Assembly (NCBI GenBank): GCA_018065085.1
Contig: JAGHUA010000069.1
Span: forward strand, 1-63,298
Length of the DNA stretch: 63,298 nt
DNA from: Candidatus Liminaster caballi
GTDB lineage: Bacteria > Bacteroidota > Bacteroidia > Bacteroidales > UBA3663
Direction: 5' to 3'
Below, piece by piece: positions 18,554 to 29,017 of the stretch. Below the pieces are notes generated by a model. It did no database searches. It was not told where the DNA came from and worked only from the letters and a program-made list of their open reading frames with translations. The translations under genes were made by a program, and so were the position numbers. Each line of letters begins with the position of its first letter. Positions within the stretch are counted from its first letter, which is position 1.

Positions 18554-20284
18554 ATGAAACGTATCTCAGCATTGATCGTCACTGCACTCTCAGCACTTCT
18601 CCCTTCCGTCGCGCAGATAACACAAAGCGGACGCGTACTTGAATATCAAGGCAAGGAAGCCAAGACCTCTTTGCCTAATGTTTCAATAGCTGTGGCTGGT
18701 GCCGGTGCCACGGTGAGCAATGCTGACGGCGAATACCAGCTTCAGTTCCGTGTTCTTCACGCTGGCGATAAGGTCAATGTTCGCCGCATCGAACGCTCGG
18801 GCTATGAGGTCATGAACCCGACATTGCTTGACCAATGGTATATTGCCAGCAACGGCCAGCATTTCAACATCGTGATGTGCAGCACCGAACATCTTGCCCG
18901 CATACGCGATTCCTACCGCGAATTGTCATCAAGCAGTTACACACGAAATCTTGAGGCAGCCGAACAGGCACTCGCCGACAAGCGCAGTCGCGGACAGATC
19001 AGCGAGGAGGATTTCAATGCACGCATCGAGGAACTTGAGAATCAGTACGAGCAACAGCTCAGTCAGATTGAAACCTATATCGATCGTTTTGCACGCATCG
19101 ACCTTAGCGAACTCAACAGCATCGAACAGCAGGTCATCGACCTTGTCAAGCAGGGACGCTTTGAAGATGCCATCGCGCTCTACGAAAAGGAGAACCTCAT
19201 CGGCAAGCTGCAGCAACAGAGTCAGGACAAACAGCAGCTGGTCGATGCCAACCGAAAGATTACAGCTTCCATTAACGAGAAGCAGCAGACCATCGACAGT
19301 CTCTATTCTGCCATCGACCGACAGGTGGATCTGCTCGGTATGGCTGGCGGTACCGATAACTATGCAAAGATGGGCGAAATCCTGCGCCAGTCCTATGAAG
19401 TAGATACCACCAATGTACGCCGCATCCTCCGTTACGGCGACTATCTCAAACTGCAGGGCGATTACTCCGGCGCATTTGTCATCTACGAAAAGGCCGCCCG
19501 TCAGCCTGTCACCAACCCATTGCTCAACATCGAGGCTCGCACCCAGGTTGTCAGCATGATGACCATGCAGCAGGAATATGACGAACCGCTTCGCCAGTTC
19601 CCATTGCTCATCGACGAACTGTGCGACAACTGCGACACCACGTCGGCCAATGTGCTCGATGTACTCTACACCCTTCAGACCAACATGTCTATGACAGCCT
19701 TCCGCATGAAGCATGACTCCGTGACACTTGCCTATAACAGCGAGATGATTCAGACTGCACAGCGCATTGCCGACATCAACCCTGCACGTGGTCAACGCCT
19801 TCTGGCAGCCGCCCTGTTCCGCCTTGGCAACAACTGCATGGGCATGAGCAAGTATGAGGAAGGTAAGGTGGCACTCGAAAAGGCCATGCAGATTATCCCA
19901 ACGCTCAGCAACGTAGATTATGACCCTGAGCTGAACCTCCCACGTGCACAGGGCATCTACGCACAGATCTGTCTTAGTCTTGAAGACATCGAGGCAGCAC
20001 GCAAATATTCTGACCTTGCCATCCGCGGTTCTGAACAACGCTATCAGCGCAACCCTGCTGGTAATCTCTATCCTCTGGCAACGATGCAGTTCCAGGCCGC
20101 AATCCTCCATTTCTCACTCCAGGAGACTGACGAATGTATGCGCTATATTGACGCTGCCATCGACTCATTCACAATACTTGCCAGCAAGCAGCCTAAAGCT
20201 TTCGGCTCATATCTCGAAAAAATCAAACAATACCGCGAGATATTCTACACCGAGCTCACCAAGCCTCAAAAAGAAGAGGAATAA
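18554..20284 (+). CDS. Exported TPR protein with carboxypeptidase-regulatory-like N-terminal domain
   Basis: 576 aa. Signal peptide MKRISALIVTALSALLPSVAQ. Residues ~25-100 (LPNVSIAVAGAGATVSNADGEYQL) form a CarboxypepD_reg-like beta-sandwich. A charged coiled coil follows (~115-170, EEDFNARIEELENQYEQQL), then helical TPR-like repeats to the end (for example QGDYSGAFVIYEKAARQP and YEEGKVALEKAMQI). Such periplasmic proteins usually serve as scaffolds in Bacteroidetes. No enzymatic motif is seen. It stands alone between two terminators; its partner is unknown. Confidence 0.8.
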   Translation: MKRISALIVTALSALLPSVAQITQSGRVLEYQGKEAKTSLPNVSIAVAGAGATVSNADGEYQLQFRVLHAGDKVNVRRIERSGYEVMNPTLLDQWYIASNGQHFNIVMCSTEHLARIRDSYRELSSSSYTRNLEAAEQALADKRSRGQISEEDFNARIEELENQYEQQLSQIETYIDRFARIDLSELNSIEQQVIDLVKQGRFEDAIALYEKENLIGKLQQQSQDKQQLVDANRKITASINEKQQTIDSLYSAIDRQVDLLGMAGGTDNYAKMGEILRQSYEVDTTNVRRILRYGDYLKLQGDYSGAFVIYEKAARQPVTNPLLNIEARTQVVSMMTMQQEYDEPLRQFPLLIDELCDNCDTTSANVLDVLYTLQTNMSMTAFRMKHDSVTLAYNSEMIQTAQRIADINPARGQRLLAAALFRLGNNCMGMSKYEEGKVALEKAMQIIPTLSNVDYDPELNLPRAQGIYAQICLSLEDIEAARKYSDLAIRGSEQRYQRNPAGNLYPLATMQFQAAILHFSLQETDECMRYIDAAIDSFTILASKQPKAFGSYLEKIKQYREIFYTELTKPQKEEE

Positions 20285-20288
20285 TAGA

Positions 20289-20388
20289 TAATTTGGGGCT
20301 TATTAGGCTTATTAGGCCAATTAGACCAATTAGTCCAATTAGACCAATTAGACCAATTAGGCTAATTAGGCTAATAAGGCTAATTGAA
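20289..20388. repeat. Tandem 10-mers (TTAGGCTAA / TTAGACCAA)
   Basis: Roughly ten copies of a 9-10-bp unit alternate between GGCTAATTA and GACCAATTA forms, next to a terminator. They relate to the repeats at 13663-13704. Copy number could vary by slippage. Confidence 0.85.
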
Positions 20389-20390
20389 AA

Positions 20391-20436
20391 AATTTGGGCT
20401 TACCGGGAATTCACCCAGTAAGCCCAAATTATTTTT
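20391..20436. terminator. Bidirectional terminator
   Basis: AATTTGGGCTTAC pairs with GTAAGCCCAAATT, extended by GGG/CCC. A-rich on the left and ATTTTT on the right, so it suits both convergent genes. Confidence 0.88.
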
Positions 20437-20455
20437 CAATATTAATCAGAGACTC

Positions 20456-22723
<2,268 letters not shown>

Positions 22724-22804
22724 CATTTTTATAACATACATATTAACTTTGGTAACATAAGCGGGTGCGATTGTATCATTTATGTAATATTAACGGGAAA
22801 AATT

Positions 22805-22834
22805 TTGCTATACCGCCAAAACTGATTATCTTTG
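22805..22834 (+). promoter_or_regulatory. Promoter of the surface-glycan operon
   Basis: TTG (22805-22807), 19 bases, TATCTTTG (22827-22834). Confidence 0.75.
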
Positions 22835-22882
22835 CCGCACACTATTATAATATGCGCGCGTAAACGTGACTGACAAACAATC

Positions 22883-24382
22883 ATGGGAATAATCATCCGC
22901 CAATCACTCAAAGGCACATTTGTCAACTATGTCGGTGTCCTGCTCGGTATCTTCGTGCAGTTCTATATCGTAGCCAAGTTTCTTGATCCCGAAGTCATCG
23001 GTCTCACCAAGGTGGTCTATGAGGTGGCATTCTTCTTCTCGGGTTTTGCGATGCTGAGCTGCAACTCGGTAGGCATGCGTTTCTTCCCATATTTCAAGGA
23101 CGAGAAAAATCATAACAACGGTTTCTTCTATTTCTATCTGCTGATGCCGGTCCTGGGTTCCGTGCTGCTCACGATCATCTATGTGTTGTGCAAAGAGCCT
23201 ATAACCGGATATTTCGGCGAGAAGGCAGCGGCGTTCAACGAATTCTTCTATTGGGTCATCCCGCTGATGATAATCCTTACGTTCTGGCAGTTCTTCGAGG
23301 GATATGCCAACATCAACATGCGCATTGCCATACCGAAAGCCGTACGTGAGATCGGCATGCGCTGCTTTATGCTGGTGCTCTATCTGCTCTACGGATTACG
23401 TTACATCGACGTTGAGGGACTCATAGCAGGTTTCCTCGTGGCATACGGCATGTGTCTGCTCATCACCGGCACCTACTCGCTGCACATCGGCGACAACTCG
23501 CTGAAACACGACTGGTCATTCATCAATCCAGAACTTCGCACCAAGATTCTCAAATATCAGGGATTCCTGATTCTGGCAGCAATATCGGGCAACATCATGA
23601 CCCAGCTGGACCTTTGGATGGTGTCGGGCGTACGCGGACTCTATGATGCCGGCATCTATACAATGGTGGTCTATATGGCAGCCGTGGTTGAGATGCCAAC
23701 GCGCAATATCAGTCCCATCTCACAGCCACTTGCCGCCGAAGCCATGAAGAACGGCAACATCGACGAGGCCACACGCCTCTACAAACAGGTATCGATCCAT
23801 CAGATGCTGGCGTCGGCAGTGCTGTTCGTGATTGTGTGCATCAACCTCGATGCCATCTTCGCCATCATCCCTAACGGTGATAAGTTTGCGGCAGGCAAGC
23901 TGGCAGTAGCCCTGCTTGGAATGGCCAAGGTTGTGAACAGCACCATCAATTTCGGCAACACGCTTATTTCGTTCTCGAAATATTATTTCTGGACGCTGTT
24001 CATATCGATTTTCATCACTATTTCGAGCATCTGCACCAACCTTTATTTCATCCCTCGCATGGGCATCAGCGGTGCGGCGCTTGCCACACTCATCGCCTGT
24101 CTGATCAGTTCTGCCTATCAGCAGTATCTGGTTCAGGTCAAGCTGCATGCCAATCCTTTCACATGGGCTCATCTCCGCATCGTGGTCATACTCATCGCCA
24201 TGCTGGGTGTCAACTGCCTGATACCGTCGCTCATCGATGTTTCGCCATGGCTTGACATCCTTGCACGCTGTGCGGCATGCGGTGTGACAGGCACAATACT
24301 GATTTACAAACTGAAGATTTCCGAGCAGATCAACTGGTTCATCGACCAGATGCTGAGCCGCGTAGGACTTCTTGGCAAATAA
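22883..24382 (+). CDS. Polysaccharide flippase (Wzx/MATE-like)
   Basis: 499 aa, about 12-14 hydrophobic helices, beginning GTFVNYVGVLLGIFVQFYIVAKFLD, the usual first helix of oligosaccharide flippases. It would move undecaprenyl-linked glycan units across the inner membrane. It heads a five-gene run (flippase, nucleotidyltransferase fusion, LicD, GT4, GT2) with gaps of 1-5 bases or short overlaps, so it is probably one operon. Confidence 0.88.
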   Translation: MGIIIRQSLKGTFVNYVGVLLGIFVQFYIVAKFLDPEVIGLTKVVYEVAFFFSGFAMLSCNSVGMRFFPYFKDEKNHNNGFFYFYLLMPVLGSVLLTIIYVLCKEPITGYFGEKAAAFNEFFYWVIPLMIILTFWQFFEGYANINMRIAIPKAVREIGMRCFMLVLYLLYGLRYIDVEGLIAGFLVAYGMCLLITGTYSLHIGDNSLKHDWSFINPELRTKILKYQGFLILAAISGNIMTQLDLWMVSGVRGLYDAGIYTMVVYMAAVVEMPTRNISPISQPLAAEAMKNGNIDEATRLYKQVSIHQMLASAVLFVIVCINLDAIFAIIPNGDKFAAGKLAVALLGMAKVVNSTINFGNTLISFSKYYFWTLFISIFITISSICTNLYFIPRMGISGAALATLIACLISSAYQQYLVQVKLHANPFTWAHLRIVVILIAMLGVNCLIPSLIDVSPWLDILARCAACGVTGTILIYKLKISEQINWFIDQMLSRVGLLGK

Positions 24383-24387
24383 TACGT

Positions 24388-26196
24388 ATGCAAGCAATCA
24401 TACTTGCCGCAGGCATGGGTAAACGCCTCGGCGAATACACCAAAGAAAACACCAAGTGCATGGTGCCGGTCAACGGCACTCTGCTCATCGACCGTTCGCT
24501 CGATCTGCTGTCCGAACTTGATCTCAGGCAGATCATCATCGTGGTGGGCTACTATGGGCAAAAGGTCATCGACCATGTGGGCAACGAGCACAATGGCATT
24601 CCGGTGCGCTACATCTGGAACCCGATTTTCGACAGCACGAACAATATCTACTCTCTGTCCCTTGCCAAGGACGAGATGTGTAAGGACGACACCCTGCTGC
24701 TTGAGTCTGACCTCATCTATGACGCTGCCATCATCCGCCAGTTGGTCAGCAACCCTTATCCCAACCTCGCCCTTGTGGCCAAATACCAGTCGTGGATGGA
24801 CGGCACAATGGTCAAGATCGACGATGAGAGCAACATCGTGAGCTTTGTGACCAAGGCGGCTTTCGACTACAAGGAGAAGGACTCATATTACAAGACCATC
24901 AACATCTATAAGTTCTCAAAGGACTTCTGCGCCTCAAAATACGTTCCGTTCCTCGAAGCCTACACCAAGTCGGTGGGCAATAATGAGTATTATGAGAACG
25001 TGCTGCGCATCATCTCGTTTCTCAATTCACACGACCTGAAGGCTCTGCCTATCCATGGCGAGAAATGGTATGAGATCGACGACAAGCAGGATCTCGACAT
25101 CGCCGAAGCCCTGTTTTCCGAACCGGAGGCACTGCTCAAGAAATACTACACACGCTATGGCGGATTCTGGCGTTTCCCCGATATGCTCGATTTCTGCTAT
25201 CTGGTCAATCCGTATTTCCGCCAGTCGAAGATCATCGACGAACTTGAGGCAAACTTCCGCACCCTGCTTGGCGAATATCCGTCGGGAATGAAAGTCAACA
25301 CGCTGCTGGCAAGCAGATGCTGGGGCGTGAGAGAGGAATACATCATACCGGGCAACGGAGCAGCCGAACTGATCAAGGCTCTGATGGAGAACATCGACGG
25401 ACGTCTTGGCGTGGTGCGTCCTACGTTCGAGGAATATCCCAACCGTATCAATCAGGACAATGTCGTTGCCTTCGTGCCTCAGAACCGCGACTTCCGCTAC
25501 GGCATTGCCGACCTGAATGATTTCTTCGGCGCCAACCCTGTCGATACGCTTCTGCTCATCAACCCAGACAATCCGTCGGGCAACTTCATCCCTCTCGACG
25601 ACGTCCTTGACCTTGCCACATGGTGTGAGCTGCGCGGCATGAGACTGATTGTCGATGAGTCGTTCGTCGATTTCAGCGACCACTGGCAGACGGCAACCCT
25701 TTTGCACGACGATTACCTCGAACAGCATCCTCACCTTGTGGTGATGAAGTCGATAAGCAAGAGTTATGGCGTACCGGGACTCCGTCTTGGCATCCTGGCC
25801 AGCGCCGACACAGCCCTCATTGCCGCCATGAAGAAGCAGGTTAGCATCTGGAACATCAACTCGTTTGCTGAGTTCTTCATGCAGATCTTCACCAAGTACG
25901 AAGCCGACTATCACAAGGCATGCACACGTTTCATCGAGGTACGCGCCGACTTCCTCGCCAAGCTCAATGAGATTCCGTTTCTCCACGTCATGCCTACACA
26001 GGCCAACTTTGTGCTCTGTGAGGTGCTACCTCCGTTCACAGCCAATGACATCGCCCTCACCCTGCTCAAGAACCACAATATCCTGATCAGCGCATGCAGC
26101 GCCAAGAAAGGCATCGACAAAGACCGATATGTGCGTATGGCTGTGAGAAGCAAGGAGGACAATGACCGGCTTATCGAAGCCCTTAAACTCGTCTGA
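24388..26196 (+). CDS. Nucleotidyltransferase-PLP enzyme fusion (LicC-like + HisC/CobD-like)
   Basis: 602 aa from ATG 24388, 5 bases after the flippase. Residues 1-~235 are a sugar/choline-phosphate nucleotidyltransferase (LAAGMGKRLGEYTKENTKCM). Residues ~245-602 are a class I/II PLP fold: GNGAAELIKAL, NPDNPSGN, and SISKSYGVPGLRLG with the Schiff-base Lys. Similar fusions are known, notably FrbH of FR-900098 biosynthesis, where the PLP half decarboxylates a nucleotide-linked substrate. With LicD next door, a likely job is making a CDP-linked amino-alcohol phosphate such as phosphoethanolamine. Substrate is inferred; a plain transaminase is the alternative. Confidence 0.82.
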   Translation: MQAIILAAGMGKRLGEYTKENTKCMVPVNGTLLIDRSLDLLSELDLRQIIIVVGYYGQKVIDHVGNEHNGIPVRYIWNPIFDSTNNIYSLSLAKDEMCKDDTLLLESDLIYDAAIIRQLVSNPYPNLALVAKYQSWMDGTMVKIDDESNIVSFVTKAAFDYKEKDSYYKTINIYKFSKDFCASKYVPFLEAYTKSVGNNEYYENVLRIISFLNSHDLKALPIHGEKWYEIDDKQDLDIAEALFSEPEALLKKYYTRYGGFWRFPDMLDFCYLVNPYFRQSKIIDELEANFRTLLGEYPSGMKVNTLLASRCWGVREEYIIPGNGAAELIKALMENIDGRLGVVRPTFEEYPNRINQDNVVAFVPQNRDFRYGIADLNDFFGANPVDTLLLINPDNPSGNFIPLDDVLDLATWCELRGMRLIVDESFVDFSDHWQTATLLHDDYLEQHPHLVVMKSISKSYGVPGLRLGILASADTALIAAMKKQVSIWNINSFAEFFMQIFTKYEADYHKACTRFIEVRADFLAKLNEIPFLHVMPTQANFVLCEVLPPFTANDIALTLLKNHNILISACSAKKGIDKDRYVRMAVRSKEDNDRLIEALKLV

Positions 26197-26198
26197 CG

Positions 26199-27026
26199 AT
26201 GATCGACCCAAAACAACACGAACAACTGCGACAGCGCTTCAATCCTGACGGATCGCAACTCAGGGCATTGCAGATGCACATGCTCAAGATGCTGCTGTGG
26301 TTTGATGCCTTCTGCAAGGAACACGGACTGCGTTACTGGCTCAGCAGCGGAACCCTGCTCGGCGCCGTGCGCCATGGCGGATACATCCCGTGGGACGATG
26401 ACCTTGATGTCGATATGATGCGCGAGGACTATGACAAGCTCCTCCAGTTGATGAAAGGCCGCACCGACCTTCCTTACCGTCTGCAGGATCACAAGACCGA
26501 CCCGGGCTATTTCTTCACACACGGCAAACTGCGCGACACCAACAGCCTTATGGAGGATGTTCTCGGCTACGACCGCGTCTTTGGCATGAGGGGAATCTTC
26601 ATAGACATCATCACATTCGAAAAGATGCCAGTGGCTCTCACATGGTTCGGACGCCGCTGCATCGGTCCTTGTTACCGTGTGCTCGACAGCAGGAGGTTCT
26701 CCGACAAGACTTCCAGACAGCTGGTGACCGTCATCGGCAGTATGGCACATGGCTTTGCCTACCCCATCCTGCGTCTGCTTGCCAGGCTGAGCCGTTCGGA
26801 ATGGCTGCATCGTTCGCCGGGCATTCCATTCAAGTCGAAGACAACATGCAAGGAGATCTTCCCGACTGTAGAAATCGAGTTCGAGGGCTATAGGTTCCCT
26901 GCCCCACACGACACTCACGGCTACCTCACACGCATGTTCGGCAACTATATGCAACTGCCCGACCTCAACCGCATACAGGTACATACCGTCAACCTGAAAC
27001 TCGATATATCCGAAAACAACGAATAA
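26199..27026 (+). CDS. LicD family phosphotransferase
   Basis: 275 aa. LRYWLSSGTLLGAVRHGGYIPWDDDLDV is present (split here: WLSSGTLLGAVRHGG, then PWDDDLD), the nucleotidyltransferase-fold signature of LicD, with the metal-binding aspartates in WDDDLD. LicD proteins transfer phosphocholine or similar head groups from CDP carriers to surface glycans. It starts two bases after the fusion enzyme that would supply the CDP donor. Confidence 0.9.
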   Translation: MIDPKQHEQLRQRFNPDGSQLRALQMHMLKMLLWFDAFCKEHGLRYWLSSGTLLGAVRHGGYIPWDDDLDVDMMREDYDKLLQLMKGRTDLPYRLQDHKTDPGYFFTHGKLRDTNSLMEDVLGYDRVFGMRGIFIDIITFEKMPVALTWFGRRCIGPCYRVLDSRRFSDKTSRQLVTVIGSMAHGFAYPILRLLARLSRSEWLHRSPGIPFKSKTTCKEIFPTVEIEFEGYRFPAPHDTHGYLTRMFGNYMQLPDLNRIQVHTVNLKLDISENNE

Positions 27027-27027
27027 T

Positions 27028-28203
27028 ATGAAAGTACTCCTGGTCAATACAAGCGACAATACGGGCGGAGCTGCCGTGGCATGCCGACGCCTTATGGAAG
27101 CACTGACCCTCGGCGGTGCGGAGGTGCGTATGCTGGTGCGCGACCAGGAGACCAAAGATCCGCGTGTCTCGCACGTCAGGGCGCCATGGCAGAAAGCCGT
27201 CGAGCGCATCCTGATGCTTCCTTTCACAGGTTTCTCATGGCGCCGGTCATGGACAATAGACGTCAACTGGCTTGGAGTCGACGTCAGCGACTGCGAGGCT
27301 TTCCGATGGGCCGACGTCATCCATATCCATTGGGTCAACCAGGGTTTCCTTTCCATCGGTTCGTTGCAGAAGATTGCCCATAGCGGCAAGCGTGTGGTAT
27401 GGACGATGCACGACCTATGGCCTCTTGACAGCATCTATCACTACGAGCAATCGGACAGAATGCCATGGCTTGCGCGTCACACCATGAGGCGCAAACTCAA
27501 GGCTTACGGCAACTGCGGCGTGCGTTTCGTGACCTGCAGCCGATGGCTGATGAATCAGGTGACAGACAGTCCTCTGCTTGCCGGCAACAGCATCACTTCC
27601 ATTCCCAACCCCATTGACACAGCAATCTTCCATGCCTCTGACAAGAAGGCATTGAGGAGTCGTCTGTCATTGCCTGCCGATGGACGTATCATCCTTTTCG
27701 TATCGCAGAAGCTGACCGACGAACGCAAAGGCGCACGTTTCTTCATCGAGGCTGTCAACAGGCTTTGTGCCGAACCGTCAGACGATGGCAACCCTGTAAC
27801 CGTGGTTGTGCTTGGCAGTCATGGCGAGGACGTGGCAAGCGCCATACATACAGAATGCCGCGTGCTTGGCTATGTGACCGATCAGCAGCGTATTGCTGAT
27901 ATCTATGGCGCAGCCGATGTCTTCGTGCTGCCATCGCTCAATGACAACCTGCCCAACACCATCATGGAGGCAATGGCGTGTGGCACTCCTTGCGTCGGTT
28001 TCGACATCGGCGGCATCCCTGAGATGATCGACCACCTGCAGACAGGTTATGTGGCCCGACCTAAGGACGTGACCGATCTGACCGATGGCATCCGCTATGT
28101 GCTGTCCAATAGCGAACGGCTGAGCGAGGCATCTGTGGCGAAAGTCAGCAAAGTGTATAACCAGGCTGTAGTGGCACAGAAATACATCGAGGTATATGAA
28201 TAG
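27028..28203 (+). CDS. GT4 family glycosyltransferase
   Basis: 391 aa GT-B enzyme. The N-terminus MKVLLVNTSDNTGGAAVACR and the HIHWVNQGF and TMHDLWPL stretches, then PLP-independent C-half motifs LFVSQKLTDERKGARF and PSLNDNLPNTIMEAMACGTP with E-x7-E. Similar to WcaK/WcaL-type capsule enzymes. It overlaps the following GT2 gene by 8 bases. It adds one sugar to the surface glycan; specificity unknown. Confidence 0.88.
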   Translation: MKVLLVNTSDNTGGAAVACRRLMEALTLGGAEVRMLVRDQETKDPRVSHVRAPWQKAVERILMLPFTGFSWRRSWTIDVNWLGVDVSDCEAFRWADVIHIHWVNQGFLSIGSLQKIAHSGKRVVWTMHDLWPLDSIYHYEQSDRMPWLARHTMRRKLKAYGNCGVRFVTCSRWLMNQVTDSPLLAGNSITSIPNPIDTAIFHASDKKALRSRLSLPADGRIILFVSQKLTDERKGARFFIEAVNRLCAEPSDDGNPVTVVVLGSHGEDVASAIHTECRVLGYVTDQQRIADIYGAADVFVLPSLNDNLPNTIMEAMACGTPCVGFDIGGIPEMIDHLQTGYVARPKDVTDLTDGIRYVLSNSERLSEASVAKVSKVYNQAVVAQKYIEVYE

Positions 28204-29017
28204 ACCATTGTTCAGCATCATCACCTGCACGTTCAATGCCGAACTCACCCTTGCGCGTACCCTCGGCAGCGTAGCTTCACAGTCATTCACCGACTACGAG
28301 CACGTCATCATCGACGGAGCCTCGAAGGACGGCACTCTCGCCCTTCTCTCCCACCCTGCCGACGGTTATCAGCAATGTGGCGACGCAGCCAGCCATACCC
28401 GTGTCTTCTCCGAGCCCGACAAAGGTCTGTATGATGCCATGAACAAAGGCATAGCCCGCGCCCGTGGCAGATATCTGATATTTCTCAATGCCGGCGACAA
28501 GTTCCATTCGGCCGACACGCTAAGCGAGGTCGCTACACATATATATAATAATACGTGCGCGAACGACGGCAGGACTGACGGGATGCCTGACGACCGCTTT
28601 CCAGCCGTGGTCTATGGCGAGACCGACCTTGTGGATGACGAGGGCCGTTTCATACGCCATCGCCGCCTGCAGACCCCCGAGTCGCTCACATGGCGCAGTT
28701 TTCTCAATGGCATGGTCGTGTGCCATCAGTCGTTCTACGTGCGCCGCGACATAGCTCTTCTTGAGTCTTATAATCTTCAATACCGTTTCTCTGCTGATTT
28801 CGACTGGTGCATACGCTGTATGCGCAGGGCACAAAAAATGGGTGCCGCACTTAGCAACACCCATCTTATTCTGACTGACTATCTGAGCGAAGGCATAACC
28901 ACCGCCAATCGCCGTAAGTCACTCTTCGAACGTCTGCGCATCATGGCCGGTCATTACGGCTGGCTGCGCACCGTGATTCAGCACTGCTGGTTCGTTTTGC
29001 GCTTGGCGAAAGCCTGA
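28196..29017 (+). CDS. GT2 family glycosyltransferase
   Basis: 273 aa GT-A enzyme. FSIITCTFNAELTLARTLGSV opens the fold, and SEPDKGLYDAMNKGIARA with FLNAGD is the donor-binding DxD-equivalent region of the WcaA/WcaE-like subgroup. SADFDWCIRCMRRA follows near residue 200. Last gene of the glycan operon. Its 3' end overlaps the convergent YfhO gene by 40 bases. Confidence 0.9.
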   Translation: MNRPLFSIITCTFNAELTLARTLGSVASQSFTDYEHVIIDGASKDGTLALLSHPADGYQQCGDAASHTRVFSEPDKGLYDAMNKGIARARGRYLIFLNAGDKFHSADTLSEVATHIYNNTCANDGRTDGMPDDRFPAVVYGETDLVDDEGRFIRHRRLQTPESLTWRSFLNGMVVCHQSFYVRRDIALLESYNLQYRFSADFDWCIRCMRRAQKMGAALSNTHLILTDYLSEGITTANRRKSLFERLRIMAGHYGWLRTVIQHCWFVLRLAKA

